Source of the DNA: Candidatus Pacearchaeota archaeon
GTDB lineage: Archaea > Nanobdellota > Nanobdellia > Pacearchaeales > GW2011-AR1
Assembly: GCA_018304105.1 (NCBI GenBank)
Contig: JAGVWX010000007.1
Span: 1-64,000 of the forward strand
DNA: 64,000 nucleotides
Direction: 5' to 3'
Shown one piece after another: positions 8,679 through 18,992 of the stretch. Numbering within the stretch: position 1 is the stretch's first letter; each line of letters begins with the position of its first letter. The notes under the pieces were generated by a model. It was not told the origin of the DNA. It saw only the letters and a program-made list of their open reading frames with translations, and did no database searches. A program made the position numbers and the translations under genes.

Positions 8679-10061
8679 ATGATAGAAAGATATGATGCTG
8701 AAGTTGTTGGAGGAACTCACGGGGTTACTTGCGTGTTCCCAACATTGCGCAGTGTGATAGATTATGAAGAAAAAAAGAAAGTTCCTAATCAAGGATATCC
8801 GCGCTTCATAACACATCCGTTTGTTGTTTCTGTCCAAAATAGGCATAAGAGAGATGGCCAAGAAGTTATAGCAGTTCAGAGTCCGGAAGCAGCAGAATTT
8901 GTGCATTTAAATTATTTTGACGATGATACGAGAAACCACTCTGGTGTTGAATCTCACAACGATAGTGGAAATAAATATGGGCTAATCTATGTGGGTCAAG
9001 AACATGCCCAATGTGCGCGCGATAGTGTAACTAATGCTGGCGTCGTCCTTAATTCACGAAAAGCTCAAAGAATATTAGAAAATCGCGAACCACCTAAACA
9101 ATCTGAATCACTGCCAAGAACATTAAGTGATTTAGAAAAAGGATCTAGCCCGGGTTTAACTTTTATCTATACAAGCGGGATGGCTGCAGTTTATGATGTA
9201 GTTAGCGGCTTTTTGGAAAGAGGAACAAGCGCAGCCGTCGTTGGAAATACTTATGTTGATTCTGGAAAGATTTTTCGAAAGCTGCCTGAAAGATTTCCTT
9301 ATAAGCCCACTACTTTCCATACAAGCGATGGCCAAATTTCATTGCCAGATTTCACTAGTCTTGTATTTTTAGAAATTCCAACTAACCCTTTACTAAAAGT
9401 AGCAAATCTAGAGTCAATTGTAAGGGCAGCCCATAATAAAGGAGCAGTTGTTATTGTTGACAGCACTATTGCATCTCCTTATCATTTCTCGCCTTTTGAA
9501 TTTGGTGCGGATATAATAGTACATAGCACAACAAAATCTTTAAGCGGTAAAAATAACCACATGGGCGGTGTTCTGTTTGTTAATCCGCGTTCTCCTAGTC
9601 TGGTTAAAAAAATTCGTCATTCTCTATTTGTGATTGATGAAGAAGAAAGTTTAATACTTGAAGAAAATCTTAAAAGTTTTCCTGACAGAATCAAAAGAAT
9701 GGCAAACAATGCAGAAGAAGTTGCAGAGTATCTTTTACATAATAAAAATATTAGCAGAGTATATTATCCTGAAGGATTAAAGAACGGGGGCGGACATGTG
9801 ATTAGTTTTGAATTAAAGGGGGATGATTTTAGAATTGCCGAATTATTTTATGATAATTGCACCCTGCCGACTAAAGGGCCAAGTATGGGATATGAAAGGA
9901 CAATGTTGATGCCTTATACACTTATCACACATTTCTCAGATAGTGATGGGGATATTGCCAAAATTGGACTGAAGAGATATCTAATGAGATTATCCGTAGG
10001 TACAGAGAGTGCTGATGAAATTATTGGACACTTATCTAGAGGGATTCGAGTTTTGGGATAA
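8679..10061 (+). CDS. Cys/Met metabolism PLP-dependent enzyme family protein (cystathionine gamma-synthase-like)
   Basis: YTSGMAAVYDVV, VIVDSTIASPYHFSPFEFGADIIVHSTTKSLSGKNNHMGG PLP lysine motif. Confidence 0.85.
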   Translation: MIERYDAEVVGGTHGVTCVFPTLRSVIDYEEKKKVPNQGYPRFITHPFVVSVQNRHKRDGQEVIAVQSPEAAEFVHLNYFDDDTRNHSGVESHNDSGNKYGLIYVGQEHAQCARDSVTNAGVVLNSRKAQRILENREPPKQSESLPRTLSDLEKGSSPGLTFIYTSGMAAVYDVVSGFLERGTSAAVVGNTYVDSGKIFRKLPERFPYKPTTFHTSDGQISLPDFTSLVFLEIPTNPLLKVANLESIVRAAHNKGAVVIVDSTIASPYHFSPFEFGADIIVHSTTKSLSGKNNHMGGVLFVNPRSPSLVKKIRHSLFVIDEEESLILEENLKSFPDRIKRMANNAEEVAEYLLHNKNISRVYYPEGLKNGGGHVISFELKGDDFRIAELFYDNCTLPTKGPSMGYERTMLMPYTLITHFSDSDGDIAKIGLKRYLMRLSVGTESADEIIGHLSRGIRVLG

Positions 10062-10140
10062 AGAGGAATGTAATTTAAGATAGAAAGTCTTATAGAAAAA
10101 TATAAGATGTCAGACAAAAGCTCAACGGCTGTGTAAGAGA

Positions 10141-10656
10141 TTACTGTCTTCGATTTATCGTATCATACTCTTTATGAGTTTTTATCCAGTCGGCGACTTT
10201 TTTGTTTGAGGATGTGAATGTTGTTTCGTCCCAAACTTGGCCGAATTTTTTGCTTATGTGATAAGCGGCTTCGCGGCACAAGACGAAATATCTTTTGTTT
10301 GGATATTTGTGGTGGTGGTCTATCGCGACGTGATGGTCTATGCAAATAAGGCAAGAGCCGAAGGATTTTTTTGTTTCGAAATCATAACATTTTGTTTCTT
10401 CCAAATTGTAAGCATCTTCTCTTTTTTTCAATTTCATTAATTCGTTTTCATTGACTTCGAACAGAACTCCGTTAATGAAATTCTTTTTTGATTTTTCAAG
10501 ATTGAGGACATCCGGGTCTTTGCTTTTGTAGTCCATTACATCGAAGACTCTTTTGTAGCCTTTGATTATTACAGGATGAAAGTGCTTATTGTGGAGGGTT
10601 CTTTTCAGGGATTTGTGGCTAAGCAAACTTCCATAACCGACCATGAGATGTTTCAT
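10141..10656 (-). CDS. Gamma-glutamylcyclotransferase-like (AIG2/GGCT) protein
   Basis: MVGYGSLLSHKSL N-terminal motif, GVLFEVNENELMKLKKREDAYN. Confidence 0.7.
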   Translation of the reverse strand: MKHLMVGYGSLLSHKSLKRTLHNKHFHPVIIKGYKRVFDVMDYKSKDPDVLNLEKSKKNFINGVLFEVNENELMKLKKREDAYNLEETKCYDFETKKSFGSCLICIDHHVAIDHHHKYPNKRYFVLCREAAYHISKKFGQVWDETTFTSSNKKVADWIKTHKEYDTINRRQ

Positions 10657-10692
10657 TTTGATTCTTATGAACTGAAGAATTTAAAGTTTTGT

Positions 10693-11220
10693 TTAACCCA
10701 TATGAACTTTTTTATTTAAGGAGAATTTTGGTTTTTTTCCGTAAACTGAGATTGCATAATGAAAGTATTTTTCTTTTTTTTGCTGGTTGTGCCAGCGTTT
10801 GTTTAGCTCGTCATATGAAAGATAAGTTCTGAGCGGGGAAGAGGGATCCTCGAAGTAGAGTTTGTTTTTGTCATAGCCAATCGCGACTACATAGTGGCCG
10901 TCTTTCCAATCTTTCTCCCAATCAATTTTCTTTTTGTTCGTCCAAGCCTGTAAAATCAGGATTACGGGATGACCTTCATCAATTTGTTTTTTTATTTTTT
11001 CAATTTCGAGTTCGCCTGCGTGAAATTTTAATTTGAAATTTTCCAAGGTTTTTATTACGCCTTTTATTGAAGTGCCGTCTTTTTTGTTTGTGCCCGCAAG
11101 TTTTATTATTTTTTCTTCTTCAACATCGAAACCATAATAATCAAGGATTGCTTCGATAGCTGTGGCGCCACAGTCATAACTAAATGTTTGTTTTAGCCCG
11201 GGGAATTCAAGTATTTTCAT
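10693..11220 (-). CDS. C39-like cysteine peptidase family protein
   Basis: QTFSYDCGATAIEAILDYYG...GHPVILILQAW...GHYVVAIGYDKNKLYFEDPSS. Confidence 0.82.
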   Translation of the reverse strand: MKILEFPGLKQTFSYDCGATAIEAILDYYGFDVEEEKIIKLAGTNKKDGTSIKGVIKTLENFKLKFHAGELEIEKIKKQIDEGHPVILILQAWTNKKKIDWEKDWKDGHYVVAIGYDKNKLYFEDPSSPLRTYLSYDELNKRWHNQQKKEKYFHYAISVYGKKPKFSLNKKVHMG

Positions 11221-11275
11221 ATTTATTGAAGTTGACTTGTGGATTTAAAGTTTTTGAGTTCTTTTGCTGTCAATT

Positions 11276-11459
11276 GGAAGCCAATTGTCAGTGCGGCTTG
11301 TCTTAATTTATTGGCTTGTTGGCGCTCGCTCGGAAATTAATAATCGCCACCCAACTTACCGACTTGTGAATCGTGATTTTAATTAAATGAATGTGCTCAG
11401 CCCCTAACCTCTCCTGCCAAAAATATCATCCCCAACCCCCAAACCGAGAAGTGTGAGTT
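11276..11459 (+). repeat. Degenerate hairpin element with conserved tail AAACCGAGAAGTGTGAGTT
   Basis: CAATTGGAAGCC...GGCTTGTCTTAATT; tail 11441-11459 identical to 6364-6382. Confidence 0.6.
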
Positions 11460-11540
11460 TCTATTTTTATTAATAGTTAATGAGAGTTATTTTTCAAAGA
11501 GCTATGTTTTAAGAAAGTATAAATACTAATCTGAGCTTTT

Positions 11541-13274
11541 TTGATAATGGCAAAAGGGGAGATGAAATATTCGGATTTTGTTGAAGTTTATGAGGAACTT
11601 TATGCGACGACTAAAAGATTGGAGAAGGAAACTATTCTTGCAGGGTTTTTGAAGAAACTGGCGAAGGAAGGGGAGCCGGAGTGGATTTATCTTCTTAGGG
11701 GAAAGGTGACGCCAGATTATGACGATAGGATTCTTGGCCTTTCTGATAAGCTGGCGATGAAGGCGATTGGAAAGACATTTGGAATTAAGGATGAGGAAAT
11801 TGCTAAGAGGTACAGGAAGATTGGGGACATTGGAGAACTTGCTGAAGAATTTGCGGGGAGGAAAAGGCAGACGAGTTTATTTGCAAGGAAGCTGACTGTT
11901 GAAAAAGTTTTTTCTAATCTTAGGAAAGTTATGGAAGTTGAAGGGAAGGGCGCAGTTACGGGAAAGACGGCATTGATTTCTGAATTGCTTGGAAATGCTA
12001 GCGGAAAAGAAGCGAAGTATATTGTTAGAATGCTTGTTGGACAGTTGAGAGTCGGGGTTGCGGATGCGACTTTAAGAGAAGCGATTGCAGAAGCGTTGTT
12101 TCCGGAAGAGAAGCAGGAAATGGGAAAGAAACTTGAAGTTGCTTATGACATGGCGAATGATTTTGCGATTGTATTTGAAGCGGCTTCGAAGGGAAAAAAG
12201 GAACTTGACAAGATAGATATTGTCGTTGGAAGGCCGATGAATGTAATGCTGCCTGTGAAAGTGACTGAAATTGGAGAGGCATTTAGGATTTGCGGGAAGC
12301 CTGCGGCGATCGAGCATAAATACGATGGATTTAGAGTTGTGATAAATAAAATAGGGAATGATGTGAAGCTTTTCACTCGAAGGTTGGAGAACGTAACAAA
12401 TCAGTTTCCTGATGTTGTGCAAACGATAAAGAAGTTCATCAAGGCGAAGGAAGTTATTCTTGACAGCGAGGTTGTTGGTTATGAGCCGAAGACGAAAAGG
12501 CAGAGACCGTTTGAAGCGATTTCGCAGAGAATAAAGAGAAAGTATGATATTGAGAAATTGGAGAAAGAACTTCCTGTTGAAGTGAATGTGTTTGATATTA
12601 TTTATCATAACGGAGAGAGCCTGATGCAGAAGCCGTTTAGCGAGAGAAGGAAAGTTTTGGAGAAGATTATTCCGTATGAAAAATGGAAGATAAGGCTGAG
12701 CATGCAGATTGTGACTGATAGCGAAGAAGTTGCTTTGAAGTTTTACAATGAAGCGTTGAAAGCGGGAGAGGAAGGAATTATGATAAAGAACCTAAACGCA
12801 GGGTACCAGCAAGGAAGGAGAGTTGGATATATTGTAAAGATGAAGCCTGCTGCGAATGATTTGGACTTTGTGATAACTGGGGCGGAGTATGGAAGCGGGA
12901 AAAGGGGAGGCATGTTGACTTCATACATTGTTGCTTGTCGTGAAGGCGAAAAGTATTTGGAAGTTGGGAAAGTTTCTTCTGGGTTGAAGGAATTGGAGCA
13001 AGAGGGTGGGACGACTTATGAAGAGATGACAGCATTGCTTAAGCCGCTGATTGAAAGCGAGAAAGGAAAGGTTGTGAAGGTCAAACCAAAGATAATTGTT
13101 TCAGTTACTTATCAGAATATTCAGGGGAGTCCGAGTTATGATTCTGGTTTTGCAATGAGGTTTCCGAGAATAACTAATTACAGACCGGATTATCATTTGA
13201 AGGATATTGCTACTTTGGACGACATTAAGATGGAAGTTGAGAAAGCGAAGAAGGGGATGTCACATCTGGGGTGA
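11541..13274 (+). CDS. lig: ATP-dependent DNA ligase
   Basis: EHKYDGFRVVI (KxDG), ILDSEVVGY, EGIMIKNL, YIVKMKP motifs. Confidence 0.95.
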   Translation: MIMAKGEMKYSDFVEVYEELYATTKRLEKETILAGFLKKLAKEGEPEWIYLLRGKVTPDYDDRILGLSDKLAMKAIGKTFGIKDEEIAKRYRKIGDIGELAEEFAGRKRQTSLFARKLTVEKVFSNLRKVMEVEGKGAVTGKTALISELLGNASGKEAKYIVRMLVGQLRVGVADATLREAIAEALFPEEKQEMGKKLEVAYDMANDFAIVFEAASKGKKELDKIDIVVGRPMNVMLPVKVTEIGEAFRICGKPAAIEHKYDGFRVVINKIGNDVKLFTRRLENVTNQFPDVVQTIKKFIKAKEVILDSEVVGYEPKTKRQRPFEAISQRIKRKYDIEKLEKELPVEVNVFDIIYHNGESLMQKPFSERRKVLEKIIPYEKWKIRLSMQIVTDSEEVALKFYNEALKAGEEGIMIKNLNAGYQQGRRVGYIVKMKPAANDLDFVITGAEYGSGKRGGMLTSYIVACREGEKYLEVGKVSSGLKELEQEGGTTYEEMTALLKPLIESEKGKVVKVKPKIIVSVTYQNIQGSPSYDSGFAMRFPRITNYRPDYHLKDIATLDDIKMEVEKAKKGMSHLG

Positions 13275-13344
13275 GTTCCAGAAAAAGTTTGCCCATTTCA
13301 AAACTAAAAAGTTATTTAAAGATAATAACTGTTTACCAATTACC

Positions 13345-13545
13345 ATGAAAATAGAAATAGACAGAGAAGTAGATGCAGCATATATCTATGCCAAATCACA
13401 TATAGGCGAGGGCGAGGCCGTCAAGACTATTGAAGTTAATGAAGATATAATTTTAGACTTTGATGTAAATGGGAAGCTTATAGGTATTGAAATTTTAAAT
13501 GCGAGCAAGAATCTAACAAAGGATTTTCTAAATTCAATTGCATAA
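13345..13545 (+). CDS. DUF2283 domain-containing protein
   Basis: MKIEIDREVDAAYIYAK...VNEDIILDFDVNGKLIGIEILNASK; internal start of listed ORF 13207. Confidence 0.85.
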   Translation: MKIEIDREVDAAYIYAKSHIGEGEAVKTIEVNEDIILDFDVNGKLIGIEILNASKNLTKDFLNSIA

Positions 13546-13570
13546 ACTGAATAAGTAAAGAGGGTTGTGG

Positions 13571-14179
13571 TTAAATCTCGTCGTCATCAATAATATCAAT
13601 ATCTTTGCCTACGATGTCCTTATAAGCTTCCACGCGGCTTGTGCTGCTTCTTGATTTTGCTTGTGAGGTTTTGTCTTTGTTGTCTTTGTCTGCGGTTGCT
13701 GCTTTTTGCATCATTTCGTCCATTGAAAGGTCGAACTGCTTGCCGTCTTTTCTTAGATTGATGTTGAAGAATTTTTGAAGTTTGTTTATGAGGACGAAGT
13801 CGTTTGACGGAAGCCTGCCGGACTCGAGAACTTGAACCTGCTCTTCTGGAATATTTATCATTCGCGCGAATTGTTTTCTTGAGAGGCCGCGAACTCTTCT
13901 ATTGTAACGGATTTGCCAGTGGAAGTTGTCAACTAATTCGGAGATTACTTGTTTTTCTCTCCAGTCAGGCTTGAGGCGAATGTAATTGTCTAGAGGGACG
14001 GCGTGGGAAGTATGGCGCTCTTTTTTCTCGAGCATGTAAGACGGAGTAAGAGTTTTCTGCGCTTCTATCGGCGCTTTCTTGAGAATTAAAAGGCCTTCTC
14101 TTCTTGCGTATTGTTCTGGAACTTTGACTATGCGGCCCTCTTCAATTGCTTCTACAAGGTCTTTTTGCTCAAATTCCAT
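13571..14179 (-). CDS. Helix-turn-helix (MBF1-like XRE) protein
   Basis: IRYNRRVRGLSRKQFARMINIPEEQVQVLESGRLPSNDFVLINKLQKFFNINL. Confidence 0.72.
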   Translation of the reverse strand: MEFEQKDLVEAIEEGRIVKVPEQYARREGLLILKKAPIEAQKTLTPSYMLEKKERHTSHAVPLDNYIRLKPDWREKQVISELVDNFHWQIRYNRRVRGLSRKQFARMINIPEEQVQVLESGRLPSNDFVLINKLQKFFNINLRKDGKQFDLSMDEMMQKAATADKDNKDKTSQAKSRSSTSRVEAYKDIVGKDIDIIDDDEI

Positions 14180-14230
14180 GCCAGATGGCGGTAAGTTCGC
14201 TTTTTATTGTTTATTGTTGTGGGGGATACA

Positions 14231-14917
14231 TTAATTTTTGAATCTATATTTCAATAAAGTCCAAATTGCCTGAAGGCCGTCTTTCCAGTTTATTTTTTTG
14301 CCTTCTTCAATTGTTCTTGGGCTGTAGGAAATTGGAATTTCTTTTATTTTTATTCCTTTTTTCAGAAGTTTTGCGGTTATTTCTGGTTCGATATCAAAAT
14401 GATTTGCTTCTATCTGCAGATTTTTTATTATGTCTTTGCGGAAAACTTTATAGCAAGTTTCCATGTCTGTGATTTTCGCATGGTAAAGGATTTTTGTAAT
14501 GAAAGTCAGGAACTTGTTTCCCAAGAAATATATTTTGTAAAGCGGGTGGTGTTTTTTTAGAAACCTTGAGCCGTAAACTACCTGCGCTTTTTTTTCAATA
14601 ATGGGTTTTATCAGTTTTTTGTAGTCTTCAGGGCTGTATTCAAGGTCTGCATCCTGGATTGTTATTATGTCTCCGGTTGCAATTTTGAATCCGAGCTTTA
14701 CTGCAGAGCCTTTGCCGCCATTTTCTTTTTTTATTAAGCCGTAAATTTTTTTATTTTTAATGTATTCTTTTATTTTAGCGAAAGAATTGTCGGTGCTGCC
14801 ATCGTCAATTATAAGTATTTCTTTTTCCACAGGAAGCTTTGTTTTTTCGAGCCTGGAAAGTATCTCCAATATTGTTTTTTCTTCATTATAAACTGGGACG
14901 ATAATTGTAAGTCTCAT
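14231..14917 (-). CDS. Glycosyltransferase family 2 (dolichyl-phosphate mannose synthase-like)
   Basis: IIVPVYNEEKTILEIL, EILIIDDGSTDNS, GKGSAVKLGFKIATGDIITIQDADLEYSP. Confidence 0.9.
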   Translation of the reverse strand: MRLTIIVPVYNEEKTILEILSRLEKTKLPVEKEILIIDDGSTDNSFAKIKEYIKNKKIYGLIKKENGGKGSAVKLGFKIATGDIITIQDADLEYSPEDYKKLIKPIIEKKAQVVYGSRFLKKHHPLYKIYFLGNKFLTFITKILYHAKITDMETCYKVFRKDIIKNLQIEANHFDIEPEITAKLLKKGIKIKEIPISYSPRTIEEGKKINWKDGLQAIWTLLKYRFKN

Positions 14918-16386
14918 TTTTTGTTAAATGCAAGACAGATTTTTTTTGAGATGTTTTTAATCGATGGATTTTCAATTTTTAAGTCCACTATTTCACAGGT
15001 TTCAGGCAGCATCGGTCCATCCCAACCCGATCTCTTTAAGCAGTTTGACGAGCTGTAATTTTTATTTGCGACAATTAGCAGGTCATCGTTTTCAAATATT
15101 GTTTTGTCTGATTCTGCGCTGATTTCATCCAGATGGTCTTCGGATGCGAGATTGTTTTTGAAGATTAGCACGGCTTGATTGTCAGACATAGCAGCGCGCA
15201 CGCCATAAAGATAATACGCATTATTTGTGTAGTAATACATGGGAATCCAGTGGGATGTGCGAATTGCGCAGTGAGTCAGATTGAGTTCTTCTATTTTCTC
15301 GGAGGCATCAACATAAATTTTTCCATAATCGTCGAGGTTTTTTATTTGGTATATTGAAATAACAGAAACAATAGAGAATATGAAAATCAGGAAAAGAAAA
15401 GACGCTACTAGCTTGTTTATTTTTGGAAATTTTTCTTTTAGGTAAAGAATGGCCATCGTGGAGAAGAACGCAGCGGGAAGCGAAATGCTGAAGAGGTATC
15501 TTGCAATTTTAAATGGCGTTGTGGCATAATCGTAAATTATAACAGCAAGAATTGTTAAAAATAAAAGGGGGATTAAAGATTGTTTTTTGTTAGTTCTGAA
15601 GCTTTTTAGCGCAATGAATATTCCAATTATCATAAGCGGGATTGTCCAGTTTAGCGAGAGAAGAATGTCGTAAAAGTTGAATGGCTGCACAAGGTCTTGT
15701 CTTGAGAAAACATTCAGGAAATATGAATCTACAATGCTTGTGAAGAAATTGCCCCATTTTACGTAATTAAATACAAGCCATGGAAGGAGAACCGCGAAGA
15801 AAAGAAGGACGTTCAAGATGATTTTTTTTGGTTTTTTGTTGAATAATTGCAATGGGAAAAATATCATGAAGTTGTAACGAGACAAAACTGCGAGTGCCAG
15901 AAAATGACCGGAGTATTTGTTTGCTATGAAGTAAGCAAGAAAGAGCTCGAAGAAAGAGAGCGCTAAAAGCTCGGTGCCGACCAATGTGCCGTGGAAAATA
16001 ACAAATCCGTTTAAACTTAAAATATAGAAGATGGTCCTGAGCTGCTCTTTCGATGTGTTATATTTGTAAAAATATTTTTGATGAAGAGAATCGCTTAGCT
16101 TAGTATTTGCGATTAGGAAAAGCACTGAGACAAAGAAGACGTAAACGAATTCACCGAGTTTGCCGAATATTAACAACGGACCGAGAAGAAGACTTGCGAG
16201 CGGCGCGCGATAGACTTCCATGTAGTCGCCGCCATGAAAAAAATACTTAGCATTTATGACATATGCGGCGAAGTCCCAACTCAAATCCCAATAGTGCTGA
16301 ACAAGAAAAAAAGCTGTAGTTAAAACAAAGACTAGAAGTAAAAATTTATTTTTTGAAGCAAAGCTTTTCGCATTTTGAAAATTCAT
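14914..16386 (-). CDS. Multi-TM GT-C/ArnT-like glycosyltransferase
   Basis: About 10 hydrophobic segments; WDLSWDFAAYVINAKYFF...YRAPLASLLLGP; 4-bp overlap with GT2. Confidence 0.6.
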   Translation of the reverse strand: MNFQNAKSFASKNKFLLLVFVLTTAFFLVQHYWDLSWDFAAYVINAKYFFHGGDYMEVYRAPLASLLLGPLLIFGKLGEFVYVFFVSVLFLIANTKLSDSLHQKYFYKYNTSKEQLRTIFYILSLNGFVIFHGTLVGTELLALSFFELFLAYFIANKYSGHFLALAVLSRYNFMIFFPLQLFNKKPKKIILNVLLFFAVLLPWLVFNYVKWGNFFTSIVDSYFLNVFSRQDLVQPFNFYDILLSLNWTIPLMIIGIFIALKSFRTNKKQSLIPLLFLTILAVIIYDYATTPFKIARYLFSISLPAAFFSTMAILYLKEKFPKINKLVASFLFLIFIFSIVSVISIYQIKNLDDYGKIYVDASEKIEELNLTHCAIRTSHWIPMYYYTNNAYYLYGVRAAMSDNQAVLIFKNNLASEDHLDEISAESDKTIFENDDLLIVANKNYSSSNCLKRSGWDGPMLPETCEIVDLKIENPSIKNISKKICLAFNKK

Positions 16387-16408
16387 TAATTAGTCTATTC
16401 TTTTCAGT

Positions 16409-17065
16409 TTATAAATTATTTCTGGATTTAAGGAGATATGCCTCTAGTTCGGCCGCGTTTGCTGGAGTGAAATTAATTTTCTGTTCATCCAGCACGACTG
16501 TGACGCAAGAATCTGCGCCGTATTTCTTTTTTAGAAAGTCTATAATGTCAGAGTTCAAATCTATGTCAAATGAGTAAACCCTCACAAAGTCGTATTTGTT
16601 CCTGATGTATGCCAAAATTGTAGATATTTCCTTTGTTGGAGTGTGGCATTTTTCACCATTTGAGTAAAAATAGAAGAAGACGGAATATTTTTGTGCGCAT
16701 TGCTTATTTCGCTGGCTTATCAACAGATAGTGCCTTGTTTCTAAAACTGTGTAAATTTTTTTAAGCCCTAGGACTTCCTGGTCATTTTTTCCTTTTTTTT
16801 GCTCGAGTGTTGTTATTAATTCTCCAAGATTGTCGAGTTTGCTTGAAGTGATGTCAAGCGCTTCGGTGTTGCACTGGAATTGTGAATCAAGAAGGTAAAT
16901 TGTTTCTAATTCGATTATTTCATTTCTTGCTGTTTCTTCTAATGTTAATGATGCTCCCTGAATGTATTCTTTTGCTACATAACCGGCGAGCAAGCCAAAT
17001 GCAAAAAGAAACACGGCTATTAAAAAAGCTAATGTTATTCTCGGCCAGTTAAATTTTCTTTCCAT
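16409..17065 (-). CDS. Membrane-anchored hypothetical protein, possible thioredoxin-like fold
   Basis: N-terminal TM then FFYFYSNGEKCHTPTKEISTILAYIRNKYDFVRVYSFDID. Confidence 0.5.
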   Translation of the reverse strand: MERKFNWPRITLAFLIAVFLFAFGLLAGYVAKEYIQGASLTLEETARNEIIELETIYLLDSQFQCNTEALDITSSKLDNLGELITTLEQKKGKNDQEVLGLKKIYTVLETRHYLLISQRNKQCAQKYSVFFYFYSNGEKCHTPTKEISTILAYIRNKYDFVRVYSFDIDLNSDIIDFLKKKYGADSCVTVVLDEQKINFTPANAAELEAYLLKSRNNL

Positions 17066-17066
17066 T

Positions 17067-18311
17067 TTACCATTCTATTTTCTTGCTTGTGAAGTAATAT
17101 ACTATCGATATCAGCCACCAAAAGGAAAATAGTAAACTGTAGAAAATCATAAAAAATATGTAGTTTATAAATGTTGAGACGGGGCGGTCCACCGATTTGA
17201 CTTTTTTGTTTATGTATATCAGAAGCAGGACGGAGAAGACAGCGAAGAATAACCCGAATAAGACTAGTGTCTCAGAAAGGAGCCTGTAAAAGCTTAACGA
17301 AAAGATGTAGGACTTAAACTCAAAGTTATTGATGAAGTCGTAGTTGATTAACGAGTAAAGGCTTAGATTTTCGATTGCGTCTGAGATTCCCCTGAAAATG
17401 AAGTAACTGGTTATAATCATAACTGTCAGTATTGAAAAGAGAGCAAGAGGAAGGATGATGACGCCGAGCTCGCCGTATTTTTTGCCGAATATGTTTCTGT
17501 ATTTGTTGAAATTGAAGAGCATTCCGAAATACCATCGCCTTCTTTGTCGGGTCAATTCTCTTATTTTGCCTGGAGAAATTGTGTAAACCAGCGATTTTGG
17601 TGAGTTGGCGATTTTGTAATTGAGGCTTTGGATGCGCATTGCTATTTCCATATCTTCGGTGATGTTGCTCTCGTCGTAACCGCCGTGTTTTTCGAAGAAG
17701 ATTTTTCTGTAGGCAGAGAATGGACCGGGAGTTACGTGAATGGCATTTAAATTGGAAAACGCTTTTCTTAGGAAGATTCCAAGGTCGTATTCAATTGCCT
17801 GCACTCTTTGTAAAATGCCGCGAGGTTTGTAAACTTTTAATGCGGGTGCAACGCTCATCACTTCAGGGTCTGCAAAATACGGAATCATATATATCAAAGC
17901 ATTTTCAGTCACCATAGAATCTGCGTCTAAGCTTAGAACAATTTCGCCTTTTGCTTTTTTTATTCCAAAGTTGAGCGCAGAACCTTTGCCGCCGTTCTTT
18001 TTTGTAAATGCACGAACATTGCCGTATTTATTTTCTAAATTTTTGGCGATTTCTTCTGTTTTGTCTTTGCTTCCATCGTTGACAATTATGATTTCATATT
18101 TTTCTTTTGGGTAATTTAGTTTGAGAACGCTTTCAACTGTTTTGGCAAGAGAATCCTCTTCGTTGTACGCCGGAATAATAATTGAACAAAAAGGAAGTTC
18201 CTTTATTGGTTTGAAACTTTTTTTTCTGTCTAAAAAACTGAGAAGATAATACGCTGCAGTGAAAAATCCGATGAAGATGCTGAGATAAATTAGGATTCTT
18301 ATAATGTCCAT
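17067..18311 (-). CDS. Glycosyltransferase family 2 (processive, IcaA/BcsA-like) membrane protein
   Basis: CSIIIPAYNEEDSLAKTVESVL, VNDGSKDKT, LDADS, TEDMEIAMRIQ, RQRRRWYFG. Confidence 0.9.
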   Translation of the reverse strand: MDIIRILIYLSIFIGFFTAAYYLLSFLDRKKSFKPIKELPFCSIIIPAYNEEDSLAKTVESVLKLNYPKEKYEIIIVNDGSKDKTEEIAKNLENKYGNVRAFTKKNGGKGSALNFGIKKAKGEIVLSLDADSMVTENALIYMIPYFADPEVMSVAPALKVYKPRGILQRVQAIEYDLGIFLRKAFSNLNAIHVTPGPFSAYRKIFFEKHGGYDESNITEDMEIAMRIQSLNYKIANSPKSLVYTISPGKIRELTRQRRRWYFGMLFNFNKYRNIFGKKYGELGVIILPLALFSILTVMIITSYFIFRGISDAIENLSLYSLINYDFINNFEFKSYIFSLSFYRLLSETLVLFGLFFAVFSVLLLIYINKKVKSVDRPVSTFINYIFFMIFYSLLFSFWWLISIVYYFTSKKIEW

Positions 18312-18312
18312 T

Positions 18313-18837
18313 TTAATCTTCGGAGAGCGGGTCTCCTTTGTTGAGGTGGAAATAATCGTAGAATTTTTCTGTCAGGGAAAGTTCTGAGGTGTGGCCTGTC
18401 TTTTTTTTGTTTAATAAACCGAGTTCGACAAATCGCTTGATGTGGTCGTATCCTTTGTTGCCGCGGATTTTGATTATGACTGATTGTTTTATCGGTTGCT
18501 TGAAAGCAATCATTGCGAGAGTTTCCTGCTCTGCTCTTGCGAATTCGCTTGAGCCCGTTGCGAGCTTGTTTACCATGTCAATGAAGTCTTCAGCGATGTC
18601 CATTTTCCAAGTGTTTTCCTGCCGGACAACATTGATTCCGGAGTCTTTGTACTTATCCTGGAGGTCGGCAAGGAGTTTTTTTAGGAGGATTGGGTTGACA
18701 TCTGTTAAGGTGATTAGTTCCTGGAGAGTCATAAACCTGCCAGAAAGAAAGAGGGCTGCTTCTATTTTCCGCAGGTTTTCTGTTTCTATTTCGCTGTCTA
18801 ATTCTTCAACATTTCTCTCTGTTAAATGGGATTCCAT
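18313..18837 (-). CDS. scpB: Segregation and condensation protein ScpB
   Basis: EAALFLSGRFMTLQEL...LATGSSEFARAEQETLAMIAFKQPIKQSVIIKIRG...YDHIKRFVELGLL. Confidence 0.88.
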   Translation of the reverse strand: MESHLTERNVEELDSEIETENLRKIEAALFLSGRFMTLQELITLTDVNPILLKKLLADLQDKYKDSGINVVRQENTWKMDIAEDFIDMVNKLATGSSEFARAEQETLAMIAFKQPIKQSVIIKIRGNKGYDHIKRFVELGLLNKKKTGHTSELSLTEKFYDYFHLNKGDPLSED

Positions 18838-18992
18838 TGTTTTATCTGGAAAGGGAAGTTTTAAAGTTTTGTTATGAAAGATTTATCTGTTTATTGCCCC
18901 CGCCCCTCCCGAAAAGTTATTACACCAACTGTCCCTTACCGAGTTGTTGTGAGATTCTATTTTTATTGTGTTTCTGAATTATTTTACGGTTT

